Assembly: GCF_901827155.1 (NCBI RefSeq)
Contig: NZ_LR594659.1
Location: 3,100,001-3,164,000 of the forward strand
Direction: 5' to 3'
Origin: Variovorax sp. PBL-H6
Lineage (GTDB): Bacteria > Pseudomonadota > Gammaproteobacteria > Burkholderiales > Burkholderiaceae_C
Length of the DNA stretch: 64,000 nt
Below are positions 26,005 to 35,389 of this stretch, one piece after another. The translations under genes were made by a program, and so were the position numbers. Position 1 is the first letter of the stretch. Each line of letters starts with the position of its first letter. Below the pieces are notes generated by a model, which was given only the letters and a program-made list of their open reading frames with translations, made no database searches and had not been told where the DNA came from.

Positions 26005-28107
26005 TCAGCCGAACTGCTTGCCTTCGGCCACCAGCTTCTTGATCAGCGGGGCCGGCTGCCAGAACGCCGCGTCGTCGCGCGGGTTCTTCGCAAAGCGCTT
26101 CATCGCTTCGGCCACGTTGAAGAGACCGACCTGGTTGGCGTAGTGCATCGGGCCGCCGCGGTAGATCGGGAAGCCGTAGCCGGTGAGGTACACCATGTCG
26201 ATGTCGCCGGACTTGGAGGCGATGCCGTCTTCGAGGATGTGGGCGCCCTCGTTGACCAGTGCGTAGACCAGTCGCTGCACGATCTCGTCGTCGGAGATCT
26301 TGCGCGGGGTGATGCCGAGCTCCTTGCGGTGGTCCTCGATCATCTTGTTGACGAGCGCCGACGGAATGGCGTCGCGCTTGCCCGCCTGGTAGTCGTACCA
26401 GCCTGCCCCGGTCTTCTGGCCGAAGCGGCCGAGCTCGCACAGCTTGTCCGCCGTGCGGCTGTACTTCATGTCGGGATGCTCCACGGCGCGGCGCTTGCGG
26501 ATGGCCCAGCCGATGTCGTTGCCGGCGAGGTCGCCCATGCGGAAGGGGCCCATGGCAAAGCCGAATTTCTCGATGGCCTTGTCCACCTGCTGCGGGGTGG
26601 CACCCTCGTCGAGCAGGAAGCCGGCCTGGCGCGAGTACTGCTCGATCATGCGGTTGCCGATGAAGCCATCGCACACGCCGGAGACGACCGCCGTCTTCTT
26701 GATCTTCTTGGCGAGCGCCATGACGGTGGCGAGCACGTCCTTGGCGGTGTGCTTGCCGCGCACGACCTCCAGCAGCTTCATGACGTTGGCGGGGCTGAAG
26801 AAGTGCATGCCGACGACATCCTGCGGGCGCTTCGTGAAGGCGGCGATCTTGTCGACATCGAGCGTCGAGGTGTTGGAGGCGAGGATGGCGCCGGGCTTGG
26901 CGACGCGGTCGAGTTCCTTGAAGACCTTCTCCTTGACGCCCAGTTCCTCGAAGACGGCCTCGATGACGAGGTCGGCATCCTTGAGGTCGTTGTAGTCGAG
27001 GGTGGTGGACAGCAGCGCCATGCGTTGCTCGTACTTGTCGGCCTTGAGCTTGCCCTTCTTGACCTGGGCCTCGTAGTTCTTGCGGATGGTGGCGATGCCG
27101 CGGTCGAGCGCCTCCTGCTTCATCTCGAGGATCTTGACGGGGACCCCGGCGTTGAGGAAGTTCATGGTGATGCCGCCGCCCATGGTGCCGGCACCGATCA
27201 CGCCGACCGACTGGATGGCGCGCTGGGGCGTGTCTTCGGGGACATCGGGAATGCGCGAGGCCGCGCGCTCGGCCATGAACACGTGGCGCAACGCCGCCGA
27301 CTCGGGCGTGAACATCAGCGCGATGAAAGAGCGGCGCTCCTCGGCCATGCCCTCATCGAACTTGAGCTTGGTGGCGGCCTCGACCGCGTCCACGCACTTG
27401 AGCGGCGCGGGGTAATTCCTGGACATCGCGCCGACGGTGTTGCGCGCGAACTGGAAATAGGCGTCGCCCTGCGGATGCCTGCAAGGCAGATTGCGCACCA
27501 GCGGCAGATCGCCGCCCTTGGCGACCGCAGACCTGGCGAACTCGACGGCCTCGTCGAACAGCGACTCGGGCGAGGCGGCCAGCTTGTCGAACAGCTTCTG
27601 ATGGGGCAGCGATGCCAGCATCTCGCTCTTGACGGCCTCGCCGCTCACGATCATGTTGAGCGCGGTCTCCACACCCAGCACGCGCGGCAGGCGCTGCGTG
27701 CCGCCGGCACCGGGCAGCAGGCCGAGCTTGACCTCGGGCAGCGCGATGCTGGTGCCGGGCGCGGCGACGCGGAAATGGCAGCCCAGGGCCAGTTCGAGGC
27801 CGCCGCCCATGCAGACCGAGTGGATCGCCGCGACGATGGGCTTGGTCGATGCCTCGAGGGCGAGGATCACGCTGAGCAGGTTGGGTTCCTGCAGCGCCTT
27901 GGGCGTGCCGAATTCCTTGATGTCGGCGCCGCCCGAGAAGGCCTTCCCGGCGCCGGTGATCACGATCGCCTTGACGGCCGCATCGTCCAACGCCTTCGAG
28001 AGGCTTTCGGTGATGCCGACGCGCGTCGAGAAGCCGAGCCCGTTGACCGGGGGGTTGGACAGGGTGATCACGGCGACATCGCCGAGCACTTTGTATTCAG
28101 CCGTCAT
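26005..28107 (-). CDS. fadB: Multifunctional 3-hydroxyacyl-CoA dehydrogenase/enoyl-CoA hydratase
   Basis: 700 residues. Residues 1-190 are a crotonase domain ([17 protein letters not shown], '[19 protein letters not shown]', '[15 protein letters not shown]'). From about 295 comes the 3-hydroxyacyl-CoA dehydrogenase with NAD motif '[14 protein letters not shown]' and '[20 protein letters not shown]'. The final part is a duplicated HAD C-domain. It hydrates enoyl-CoA and oxidises 3-hydroxyacyl-CoA in beta-oxidation, working with the thiolase and dehydrogenases downstream. The ATG at 28107 has AAAGGAA eight bases before it. The 21-bp spacing to the M20 gene implies one operon. Confidence 0.92.
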   Translation of the reverse strand: MTAEYKVLGDVAVITLSNPPVNGLGFSTRVGITESLSKALDDAAVKAIVITGAGKAFSGGADIKEFGTPKALQEPNLLSVILALEASTKPIVAAIHSVCMGGGLELALGCHFRVAAPGTSIALPEVKLGLLPGAGGTQRLPRVLGVETALNMIVSGEAVKSEMLASLPHQKLFDKLAASPESLFDEAVEFARSAVAKGGDLPLVRNLPCRHPQGDAYFQFARNTVGAMSRNYPAPLKCVDAVEAATKLKFDEGMAEERRSFIALMFTPESAALRHVFMAERAASRIPDVPEDTPQRAIQSVGVIGAGTMGGGITMNFLNAGVPVKILEMKQEALDRGIATIRKNYEAQVKKGKLKADKYEQRMALLSTTLDYNDLKDADLVIEAVFEELGVKEKVFKELDRVAKPGAILASNTSTLDVDKIAAFTKRPQDVVGMHFFSPANVMKLLEVVRGKHTAKDVLATVMALAKKIKKTAVVSGVCDGFIGNRMIEQYSRQAGFLLDEGATPQQVDKAIEKFGFAMGPFRMGDLAGNDIGWAIRKRRAVEHPDMKYSRTADKLCELGRFGQKTGAGWYDYQAGKRDAIPSALVNKMIEDHRKELGITPRKISDDEIVQRLVYALVNEGAHILEDGIASKSGDIDMVYLTGYGFPIYRGGPMHYANQVGLFNVAEAMKRFAKNPRDDAAFWQPAPLIKKLVAEGKQFG

Positions 28108-28186
28108 GCTGCGTTCCTTTGGGGATGGAGAGGATCGAAAAAACGGGTTGGGATGCAGTGCAATCATGCTTCGCGGCACCGCATCT

Positions 28187-28208
28187 AAAAAGCACGGACG
28201 TTCTTTTT
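28187..28208. promoter_or_regulatory. Palindromic operator candidate upstream of fadB
   Basis: AAAAAG-c-ACG-ga-CGT-t-CTTTTT is a 22-bp palindrome with 18 matching positions, centred 90 bp before the fadB start in the only long gap between the liv operon and the beta-oxidation operon. The ACG-NN-CGT core is the style of TetR-family regulators of fatty-acid genes. The regulator itself is not in the window. Confidence 0.45.
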
Positions 28209-28269
28209 TGTGGAAATTCTAGGCGTTTCGGGGGAGCCGGCAACGGCCGCCAGTCGCTGGCGAGACAAA

Positions 28270-28298
28270 GTGGCTCGAGCCCTCAGACCTCGAGCCAC
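28270..28298 (-). terminator. Probable terminator overlapping the livF stop
   Basis: Perfect 10-bp inverted repeat GTGGCTCGAG / CTCGAGCCAC with a 9-base loop containing the livF stop. On the transcribed (minus) strand it is followed by TTTGT. The stem is strong but the T tract is short. Confidence 0.5.
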
Positions 28299-28978
28299 TC
28301 CTTGCGCGTCGTGGCATCGGCGCGCAGGCTGTCCGGTGTGCCGTCGAACACGATGCTGCCGTGGCCCATGACGAGGGCGCGGTCGGAGATCGCCATGGCA
28401 ATGGTCAGCTTCTGCTCGATCAGCAGCACCGAGATTCCCTTGTCCTTGAGCGTGCGGAGGTACTGCCCCACCAGCTCCACGATCTTCGGCGCCAGGCCCT
28501 CGGTGGGCTCGTCGATGATGATCAGGTCCGGGTCGCCCATCAGGGTGCGGCACAGCGTCAGCATCTGCTGCTCGCCCCCGGAGAGCACGCCCGCTTCGGT
28601 GTGCTGGCGTTCCTTGAGGCGCGGGAACATGCCGTACATGTCGTCGAAGGACCAGCGGCTGCCCTTGCCGCTGCCCTTCTGCCCGAGCAGCAGGTTCTGG
28701 TGCACGGTGAGCTTGGGGAAGATGTCGCGGTTCTCGGGCACGTAGCCGATGCCCAGGTGCGCAATCTCGTACGCTTTGCGGCGCAGGATGTCCTGTCCTT
28801 TCCAGTGCAGGCCACCCTCGGCATGCACCAGGCCCATGATGGCCTTGGCGGTGGTCGAGCGGCCCGAGCCGTTGCGCCCCAGCAGTGCCACGATCTCGCC
28901 CGGGTTGACGCTGAAGGAAACGCCATGCAGCACATGGCTCTTGCCGTAGTAGGCGTGGATGGCTTCGAGTTTCAGCAT
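28283..28978 (-). CDS. livF: Branched-chain amino acid-type ABC transporter ATPase LivF
   Basis: 231 residues, start 'MLKLEAIHAYYGKSHVLHG'. The ABC signature 'VLSGGEQQMLTLCRTLM' and Walker B 'LIIIDEPTEGLAP' are standard. The Walker A loop is unusual: G-R-N-G-S-G-R-S-T-T, with Arg where the nucleotide-binding Lys is expected. The codon is CGC and there is no frame problem. LivF pairs with LivG to power LivHM. It begins 1 bp after the livG stop. The substrate is most likely branched amino acids or another carboxylate. Confidence 0.9.
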   Translation of the reverse strand: MLKLEAIHAYYGKSHVLHGVSFSVNPGEIVALLGRNGSGRSTTAKAIMGLVHAEGGLHWKGQDILRRKAYEIAHLGIGYVPENRDIFPKLTVHQNLLLGQKGSGKGSRWSFDDMYGMFPRLKERQHTEAGVLSGGEQQMLTLCRTLMGDPDLIIIDEPTEGLAPKIVELVGQYLRTLKDKGISVLLIEQKLTIAMAISDRALVMGHGSIVFDGTPDSLRADATTRKEWLEV

Positions 28979-28979
28979 G

Positions 28980-29750
28980 TCAGTGCCCTCCGCCCTGCGC
29001 ATCGGCCACGGCCGACCCGAGGTAGGCCTCCTGCACGCGCGCGTTGGCACGCACCGCGGCGGGCGCGTCGAAGGCAATCACCTCGCCGTACACGACCACT
29101 GCGATCTTGTCGGCCAGGCCGAAGACCACGCCCATGTCGTGCTCCACGGTGAGCAGGGTCTTGCCCACCGTGACCTGCTTGATCAACGCGATGAAATGCG
29201 CAGTCTCGGTCTTGCTCATGCCGGCGGTGGGCTCGTCCAGCAGGATCACGCCCGCGCCGCCAGCGATGGTGACGCCGATCTCCAGCGCTCGCTGCTCGGC
29301 GTAGGTCAGGTTGACCGCGAGCACGTCTCGCTTCTTTTCGAGATGCACCTGGTGCAGCAGCTCTTCGGCGCGCTCGTTGGCGTCGTCCAGGTTCGAGAGG
29401 AAGCGCAAGAAGGTGTAGCGGTAGCCGAGGCTCCAGAGCACGCCGCAGCGCAGGTTCTCGAACACGCTGAGCTTGGGAAAGATGTTGGTGATCTGGAAGC
29501 TGCGCGAGAGGCCGAGCCGATTGATCTCGAAGGGCTTCTTGCCGTCGATGCGCTGGCCGTTGAGCAGCACCTCGCCGCTCGTGGGCGCCAGCCGACCGCT
29601 GATGAGGTTGAACAGCGTGGACTTGCCGGCGCCGTTGGGGCCGATGATGGCGATGCGGTCACCGGCCTCCACCGCGAGGTCGACCCCGCGGATGATCTCG
29701 GTCTTGCCGAAATTCTTGCGCAGGGCCTTCAGTTCCAATGCGTGGGTCAT
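28980..29750 (-). CDS. livG: ABC transporter ATPase LivG
   Basis: 256 residues. A canonical Walker A 'IGPNGAGKSTLFNLISG', the signature region 'LTYAEQRALEIGVTIAGG' (degenerate LSGGQ, as is common in LivG), Walker B 'VILLDEPTAGMSKTE' and switch His in 'LLTVEHDMGVVFGLA' are all present. It forms the second ATPase of the LivFGHM importer. The ATG overlaps the livM stop by 4 bp. Confidence 0.92.
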   Translation of the reverse strand: MTHALELKALRKNFGKTEIIRGVDLAVEAGDRIAIIGPNGAGKSTLFNLISGRLAPTSGEVLLNGQRIDGKKPFEINRLGLSRSFQITNIFPKLSVFENLRCGVLWSLGYRYTFLRFLSNLDDANERAEELLHQVHLEKKRDVLAVNLTYAEQRALEIGVTIAGGAGVILLDEPTAGMSKTETAHFIALIKQVTVGKTLLTVEHDMGVVFGLADKIAVVVYGEVIAFDAPAAVRANARVQEAYLGSAVADAQGGGH

Positions 29751-31129
29751 GCCTTCTCCCCCCGCTTGATCTCTGCCTCGATCTCCTCCTGAGCCGTGCC
29801 CCAGACCCGCACGAAGCGGCGCCGCACCGTCTCGATCAGGGCGATGCCCACCAGCAGCAATGCCACCGCGACTGCCCAGCTGGCAAAGCTGGAGGTGTCG
29901 AGCGTCGCGCCGAAGAAGTTGAGCGTCGGCCCGAGCGCCGAATTAAGCTGGATGTGATAGATCATCTCGATCACCGCGGCGCCGCCCACCACCAGCGGAA
30001 TGGCCGCCAGCAGAAACGCGCCGTACAGGCCCCAGAGACGGTTGAACTTGCCGAACTTCGCCACCCGCAGGTTCATCATGATGAGGCTCGCAATGCCGCC
30101 CGGCGCGAACATCACCATGAAGACGAACACCAGGCCGAAGTAGAGCTGCCAGGCTTTGGAAAGCTCCGACAACAGCACCGATGCGAAAACCAGCAGCACC
30201 GCGCCGATGATGGGTCCGAAGAAGAAGGTTGCGCCGCCGAGAAAGGTGAACAGCAGGTAGCCACCCGAGCGGACCGCGTTCAGGCTGTCGGCCGCGTTGA
30301 CGATCTCGAAGTTGATCGCCGCCAGCCCGCCGCCGACGCCCGCGAAGAAGCCGGCGATGATGAACGCGAAGTAGCGCACCCGCTGCGTGTTGTAGCCGAT
30401 GAACTCGACGCGCTCGGGGTTGTCGCGCACCGCATTCAGGATGCGGCCCAGCGGCGTGCCGGTAAAGGCGTACATCAGCGCCGTGCAGACGAAGCAGTAC
30501 ACCGCGATCAGGTAATAGACCTGCATCTGCGGGCCGAAGTTGATGCCCAGGAAGGGCGTGCCATAGACCCGGTTGGTGGTGATGCCGCCCTCACCGCCGA
30601 AGAAGCTCGGGAACATCAGCGACATGGCGGCCACCAGCTCACCGATGCCCAGCGTGATCATCGCGAAGGTGGTGCCCGATTTCTTGGTCGTGACGAAGCC
30701 GAGCAGGACCGCGAAGAACATGCCTGCCAGCCCGCCGACCACCGGAACCAGCACCAGCGGAATGGGCCAGCCGCCCTTGCTCGCGAGGTTTATCGCGTGG
30801 ATGGCGATGAAGGAGCCGAGCCCGGTGTACACCGCGTGGCCGAAGCTCAGCATGCCACCTTGGCCGAGCAGGATGTTGTAGCTCAGGCAGATGATGATGA
30901 GATAGCCCATCTGCGAGAGCATGGTGAGCGCCAGGCTGCTGCGGAACACGTGCGGCGCGACGATGAGGGCCAGCGCGAACAGGGTCCAGATCAGGTAGCG
31001 CCCGATGTTCCAGGGCTTGAAACGGTAGTACGGCGTGGTCTTTTTCGACGCGCCGGATGCGGTGGCCGGGCCCGCCGGGACGACCGGAGCCGGCTGCGCC
31101 TGCTCGAGGCTGTTGTGCGTTGTGCTCAT
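29747..31129 (-). CDS. livM: ABC transporter permease LivM
   Basis: 460 residues. After a Pro/Ala-rich cytoplasmic N-terminus of about 45 residues come eight to ten helices. The LivM motif is 'YNILLGQGGMLSFGHAVYTG' followed by the EAA-like loop around 'AVRDNPERVEFIGYNTQRV'. It is longer than E. coli LivM at both ends; the C-terminus carries two extra hydrophobic segments. It forms the translocation channel with LivH, which it follows by 2 bp. Confidence 0.92.
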   Translation of the reverse strand: MSTTHNSLEQAQPAPVVPAGPATASGASKKTTPYYRFKPWNIGRYLIWTLFALALIVAPHVFRSSLALTMLSQMGYLIIICLSYNILLGQGGMLSFGHAVYTGLGSFIAIHAINLASKGGWPIPLVLVPVVGGLAGMFFAVLLGFVTTKKSGTTFAMITLGIGELVAAMSLMFPSFFGGEGGITTNRVYGTPFLGINFGPQMQVYYLIAVYCFVCTALMYAFTGTPLGRILNAVRDNPERVEFIGYNTQRVRYFAFIIAGFFAGVGGGLAAINFEIVNAADSLNAVRSGGYLLFTFLGGATFFFGPIIGAVLLVFASVLLSELSKAWQLYFGLVFVFMVMFAPGGIASLIMMNLRVAKFGKFNRLWGLYGAFLLAAIPLVVGGAAVIEMIYHIQLNSALGPTLNFFGATLDTSSFASWAVAVALLLVGIALIETVRRRFVRVWGTAQEEIEAEIKRGEKA

Positions 31130-31131
31130 CG

Positions 31132-32085
31132 TCAATCTTCCCGCGTGCCGAGCAGGCCCTTGGGCCTGAAGATCAGGATCAGGACCAGGAACAGGTACGG
31201 CAGGATCGGCGCCACCTGCGAGATCGTGAGCTTGAGCAGCTCGTAGCCGAAGGTCTGCTCGCTCACCGCCACGCCGATCGCCTGCAGGCCGGTGGCGAGC
31301 GACTGGTCCATCGCCACCGCGAAGGTCTGGATGATCCCGATCAGCAGCGAGGCCAGGAAGGCGCCGGCCAGCGAGCCCATGCCGCCGACCACCACCACCA
31401 CGAAGATGATGGAGCCGACCGAGGCAGCCATCGCCGGCTCGGTGACGTAGGTGTTGCCGCCCACCACACCGGCCAGGCCCGCCAGCGCCGCGCCACCGCC
31501 GAACACCAGCATGAACACGCGCGGGACGTTGTGGCCCAGCGCCTCGACCATCTCGGGGTGCTTGAGCGCGGCCTGGATGACCAGCCCGATACGGGTGCGC
31601 GTCAACAGCAGCCACACCGACACCAGCATCAAGAGCGACACCAGCATGATGAAGGAGCGCGACTTGGGGAACTGGGTGCCGTAGAGCGTGAAGAACGGCC
31701 CCTGCAGCTGCGGTGGCAGGCCGTAGGGCACGGTCGAGCGGCCCCAGACCAGCTGCACCAGCTCGAGGATCAGGTAGGACAGGCCGAAGGTCACGAGCAG
31801 CTCCGGCACATGGCCGTACTTGTGCACGCGCCGCAGGCTGTAGCGCTCGAAGCCGGCGCCGAGCGCGCCGATCAGCAACGGCGCGATGAACAGGGCCGGC
31901 CAGAAGCCGATGATCCCGGACAGCGTGTAGGCCACGTAGGCCCCGAGCATGTAGAAGCTGGTGTGCGCGAAATTGAGCACGCCCATCATGCTGAAGATCA
32001 GCGTCAGGCCGGAGCTCAGCATGAACAGCAGCAGCCCATAGCTGACGCCGTTGAGCAGCGAGATGACGAAGAATTCGAGGTTCAT
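31132..32085 (-). CDS. livH: ABC transporter permease LivH
   Basis: 317 residues, about eight helices. 'LLNGVSYGLLLFMLSSGLTL' and 'MGVLNFAHTSFYMLGAYVAY' are the LivH signature at the N-terminus, and 'GGMGSLAGAFLASLLIGIIQ' is the conserved C-terminal loop. It is the inner-membrane partner of LivM. A hairpin terminator lies between livK and this gene, so livHMGF are probably made at lower level than the binding protein. Confidence 0.92.
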   Translation of the reverse strand: MNLEFFVISLLNGVSYGLLLFMLSSGLTLIFSMMGVLNFAHTSFYMLGAYVAYTLSGIIGFWPALFIAPLLIGALGAGFERYSLRRVHKYGHVPELLVTFGLSYLILELVQLVWGRSTVPYGLPPQLQGPFFTLYGTQFPKSRSFIMLVSLLMLVSVWLLLTRTRIGLVIQAALKHPEMVEALGHNVPRVFMLVFGGGAALAGLAGVVGGNTYVTEPAMAASVGSIIFVVVVVGGMGSLAGAFLASLLIGIIQTFAVAMDQSLATGLQAIGVAVSEQTFGYELLKLTISQVAPILPYLFLVLILIFRPKGLLGTRED

Positions 32086-32103
32086 CGTTCCTCAGAAGGA
32101 AGG

Positions 32104-32139
32104 AGAAAAGAAAAAGGCCCGAGTGTTGAAGTCGGGCCT
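32104..32139 (-). terminator. Hairpin terminator between livK and livH (probable attenuator)
   Basis: On the minus strand, AGGCCCGA, a 9-base loop and TCGGGCCT form an 8-bp stem (32115-32139), directly followed by TTTTTCTTTT. The position just after the livK stop and before livH suggests partial termination, giving more binding protein than permease. Confidence 0.8.
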
Positions 32140-32169
32140 CGACCGCACTGCTGGGGCCTGTTCAAGCCA

Positions 32170-33408
32170 TCAGGGGCTGGGTCGCTTCATCTGGCACGAG
32201 GTCGGCGTGCTGGCCACGTAGGGCTCGTAGTACTTGACGGGGACGAAGGTGTAGCCGGTGTTCTCGGCATCGACCTTGTACTTGCCTTCTGCCTTCTCCC
32301 ACTTGGCGATGTACAGCCCCTGCTGGAGCTGGTGGTCGGTCTTGCGCATCTCGACCTCGCCGTTGAAGCTCTTGAACTTCATGCCTTCCAGCACCGCCGC
32401 GACCTTCACCGGATCGGTCGACTTGGCCTTGACGAAGGCTTCGCTCAGCATCACGAAGGCGGTGTAGGCCGACGAGGTGTAGAGGTCCTCGTTGAACTTC
32501 TTGTTGAACGCCTCGGCCAGGCGCTGGATCTCGCCGCCCATGTTGTAGTGGCCGTAGCCCACCTGGTACACCTTGCCGGCCGAGGCCGCGCCCATCGCGG
32601 TCGGCGTACCGCTGACGGTCCCGTAGTAGGTGTAGAACTTGACGTTGTTCAGCCCGGAGTCGTTGGCCGCCTTGATCATCAGCGCCAGGTCGGAGCCCCA
32701 GTTGCCGGTGATCACGGTGTCGGCGCCGGAGGCCTTGATCTTGGCGATGTAGGGCGCGAAGTCGCGCACCTGCGCCAGGGGGTGGAGGTCTTCGCCGACG
32801 ATCTGCACGTCGGGCCGCTTCACCTTCAGGTCCTCCTTGGCGAACTTGGCGACCTGCTGGCCGTGCGAGTAGTTCTGGTTGAGCAGGTAGACCTTCTTGA
32901 CGTCGGGCTGGTCCTTCATGAAGGTGGTCAGCGCCTCCATCTTCATGGAGGTGTCGGCGTCCAGGCGGAAATGCCAGTAGCTGCACTTGCTGTTGGTGAG
33001 GTCCGGGTCGACGGCGGCGTAGTTGATGTACAGCACCTCCTTGCCGGGGTTGCGCGCGTTGTGCTTCTCGAGCGCGTCGATGATGGCCAGCGCGGCACCC
33101 GAGCCGTTGCCCTGCAGCACATAGCGTGCGCCCTGGTCCTGGGCCGAACGCAGCGCATTGGTGGTCTCCTGGGGGCTGAGCTTGTTGTCGATGCCGATGA
33201 TCTCGAACTTGACGCCTGCAACGTTCTTCTTGTTGAACTCCTCCGCCAGGAACTGGTAGGTCTTGAGCTGGTTCGTGCCCACCGCGGCCATCAGGCCGGA
33301 CAGCGGATCGAGCCAGGCGATCTTGACGGTCTCGCCCTTCTGGGCCAGAGCGCCGGTGGCGGTGGCGGCGAGGACGGCCGCGGTTGCGAGTCTCAGAGCG
33401 AACTTCAT
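32170..33408 (-). CDS. livK: Branched-chain amino acid-type ABC transporter substrate-binding protein
   Basis: 412 residues. An N-terminal signal peptide (MKFALRLATAAVLAATATGA, then L-A-Q) is predicted to be cut after Ala22. The mature protein is a LivK-type periplasmic-binding fold: 'VKIAWLDPLSGLMAAVGTNQ' at the start, 'GNWGSDLALMIKAANDSGL' in the middle. AGGAG seven bases before the ATG supports the start at 33408. It delivers substrate to LivHM. Clustered with acyl-CoA genes, its ligand could be an aromatic or aliphatic acid instead of Leu/Ile/Val. Confidence 0.92.
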   Translation of the reverse strand: MKFALRLATAAVLAATATGALAQKGETVKIAWLDPLSGLMAAVGTNQLKTYQFLAEEFNKKNVAGVKFEIIGIDNKLSPQETTNALRSAQDQGARYVLQGNGSGAALAIIDALEKHNARNPGKEVLYINYAAVDPDLTNSKCSYWHFRLDADTSMKMEALTTFMKDQPDVKKVYLLNQNYSHGQQVAKFAKEDLKVKRPDVQIVGEDLHPLAQVRDFAPYIAKIKASGADTVITGNWGSDLALMIKAANDSGLNNVKFYTYYGTVSGTPTAMGAASAGKVYQVGYGHYNMGGEIQRLAEAFNKKFNEDLYTSSAYTAFVMLSEAFVKAKSTDPVKVAAVLEGMKFKSFNGEVEMRKTDHQLQQGLYIAKWEKAEGKYKVDAENTGYTFVPVKYYEPYVASTPTSCQMKRPSP

Positions 33409-33571
33409 TTGTGTCTCCTGGTCATGCTGCAATGCGAGATGAGGTTACTGTTCTTTGCACCCCCGCCCGTCAGGGAATGCCCGTAAGAGCCCGGCCCCGG
33501 AGGCGCTTTCTATCACCCACGCGACAGGGTCGCACCTTGCTGGTGCTACCCGTCGGTAGGATCTCGAGGCT

Positions 33572-35218
33572 TCAGCACTCCGGCAGCTTGTAGCCGCGCA
33601 GCTGCTCGCGCAATTTCGTCTTGAGGATCTTGCCGGTGGCACCCAGTGGAATGGCCTCGACGAAGACCACGTCGTCCGGTACTTGCCACTTGGCCACCGT
33701 CTTGCCGCCGTAGAACGCCAGCAGTTCCTCGCGGCTGAGCTCGGCCCCTGGCTTCTTCACCACGACCACGATCGGCCGCTCGTCCCACTTGGGGTGCGGC
33801 ACGCCGATGCAGGCGGCCATGGCAACCGCAGGATGCGCCACGGCAATGTTTTCGATGTCGATGGAGCTGATCCATTCGCCGCCTGACTTGATCACGTCCT
33901 TGCTGCGGTCGGTGATCTGCAGGTAGCCATCGGGGTCGACGGTTGCGACGTCGCCGGTGGGGAACCAGCCGCGGCCCCGCGCGTCCGGCAGCAGCGGGTC
34001 GCCACCCTCGCCCTTGAAGTATTCCTTGACCACCCAGGGGCCTTTGACGAGCAGGTCGCCGGAGGCCCTGCCGTCCCACGGCAGTTCCTTGCCGTCGCCG
34101 TCGACGATCTTCATGTCGACGCCGAAGATGGCACGGCCCTGCTTCATGCGGATCGCCGTCTGCTGCGCCTGCGACTGCGACAGGTGCTTGTTCTTCAAGG
34201 TGCACAGCGTGCCCAGCGGCGACATCTCGGTCATGCCCCAGGCGTGCAGCACCTCGACGCCATACTGCTGCTGGAAGGCATTGATCATGGCCGGGGGGCA
34301 GGCCGAGCCGCCGATCACGGTGCGCTTGAGGGTGGAGAACTTCAGGTCCTGCGCCTGCATGTGGCCCAGCAGCATCTGCCAGACCGTGGGCACGCCGGCC
34401 GCGAAGCTGACGCCCTCGCTCTCGATCAGGTCGTAGACCGACTTCCCGTCCAGCGCGGGGCCGGGGAACACCAGCTTGCAGCCGGTGAGCGCTGCCGAAT
34501 ACGGGATGCCCCAGGCGTTGACGTGGAACATCGGCACCACCGGCAGCACAGAGTCGCGAGCCGACAGGTTCATCACGTCCGGCAGCGCTGCCGCGTAGGC
34601 ATGCAGCAGGGTCGAGCGGTGACTGTAGAGCGCGGCCTTGGGGTTGCCCGTGGTGCCGCTCGTGTAGCACATGCTCGACGCCGAGTTCTCGTCGAAGATG
34701 GGCCAGTCGTACCGGTCGGACAGAGGGCCCATCCAGGCCTCGTAGCTCACCAGGTTGGCAATGCCGGTATCGGTCGGCAGCTTGTCTGCGTCGCACAGCG
34801 CGATCCATTTCTTGACCGTGGTGCACTTGGCGTGCACGGCCTGGACCAGCGGCAGGAAGCTAAGGTCGAAGCACAGGATCTGGTCTTCGGCATGGTTGGC
34901 GATCCAGGCAATCTGGTCGGGATGCAGCCGAGGGTTGACGGTGTGCAGCACCCGTCCGCTGCCGCTGACGCCGTAGTACAGCTCCAGGTGGCGATGGCCG
35001 TTCCAGGCCAGGGTTGCCACGCGGTCGCTGAAGAGCAGTTGTTCCTGGTCCAGCGCATTGGCCACCTGGCGTGCCCGGGAGGCGATCTGGCGCCAGGTGC
35101 TGCGGTGGATGTCGCCTTCGACCCGCCGCGAGACGATTTCCCCGTCGCCGTTGTGGCGTTCGGCGAACTCGATCAACGACGAGATCAGCAATGGTTGGTC
35201 CTGCATCAAACCCAGCAT
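33572..35218 (-). CDS. Medium/long-chain fatty acid--CoA ligase
   Basis: 548 residues, AMP-forming acyl-CoA synthetase. The ATP loop is '[18 protein letters not shown]' (about 180-200), followed by '[14 protein letters not shown]', '[20 protein letters not shown]' with '[15 protein letters not shown]', and the C-terminal catalytic Lys in '[15 protein letters not shown]'. It activates free acids to acyl-CoA for the downstream beta-oxidation enzymes. The start at 35218 has AAGGAG seven bases upstream. The gap of 163 bp to livK suggests a separate promoter for the transporter. Confidence 0.9.
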   Translation of the reverse strand: MLGLMQDQPLLISSLIEFAERHNGDGEIVSRRVEGDIHRSTWRQIASRARQVANALDQEQLLFSDRVATLAWNGHRHLELYYGVSGSGRVLHTVNPRLHPDQIAWIANHAEDQILCFDLSFLPLVQAVHAKCTTVKKWIALCDADKLPTDTGIANLVSYEAWMGPLSDRYDWPIFDENSASSMCYTSGTTGNPKAALYSHRSTLLHAYAAALPDVMNLSARDSVLPVVPMFHVNAWGIPYSAALTGCKLVFPGPALDGKSVYDLIESEGVSFAAGVPTVWQMLLGHMQAQDLKFSTLKRTVIGGSACPPAMINAFQQQYGVEVLHAWGMTEMSPLGTLCTLKNKHLSQSQAQQTAIRMKQGRAIFGVDMKIVDGDGKELPWDGRASGDLLVKGPWVVKEYFKGEGGDPLLPDARGRGWFPTGDVATVDPDGYLQITDRSKDVIKSGGEWISSIDIENIAVAHPAVAMAACIGVPHPKWDERPIVVVVKKPGAELSREELLAFYGGKTVAKWQVPDDVVFVEAIPLGATGKILKTKLREQLRGYKLPEC

Positions 35219-35389
35219 CGGGAGGCTCCTTCGAACAACAGATCTTGGAAAAATTTCGCATGCCGTGCGGTAGCGCTCCGGCACCTTGCGATTCACGCAA
35301 TCTTCGGGCGATCCCACAATGACAGAAACCCGCAGACTGCCCCCAAGGAGCTCCCCTCGACGCTGCAGCCGGGATGGCCGCGGCGGCGC

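Noticed and set aside
24172..28188. A 4-kb plus-strand open frame opposite the M20 peptidase and fadB genes
   Set aside because: Same cause: third-position GC bias removes stops on the other strand. There are no motifs, and the real genes have catalytic signatures on the minus strand.
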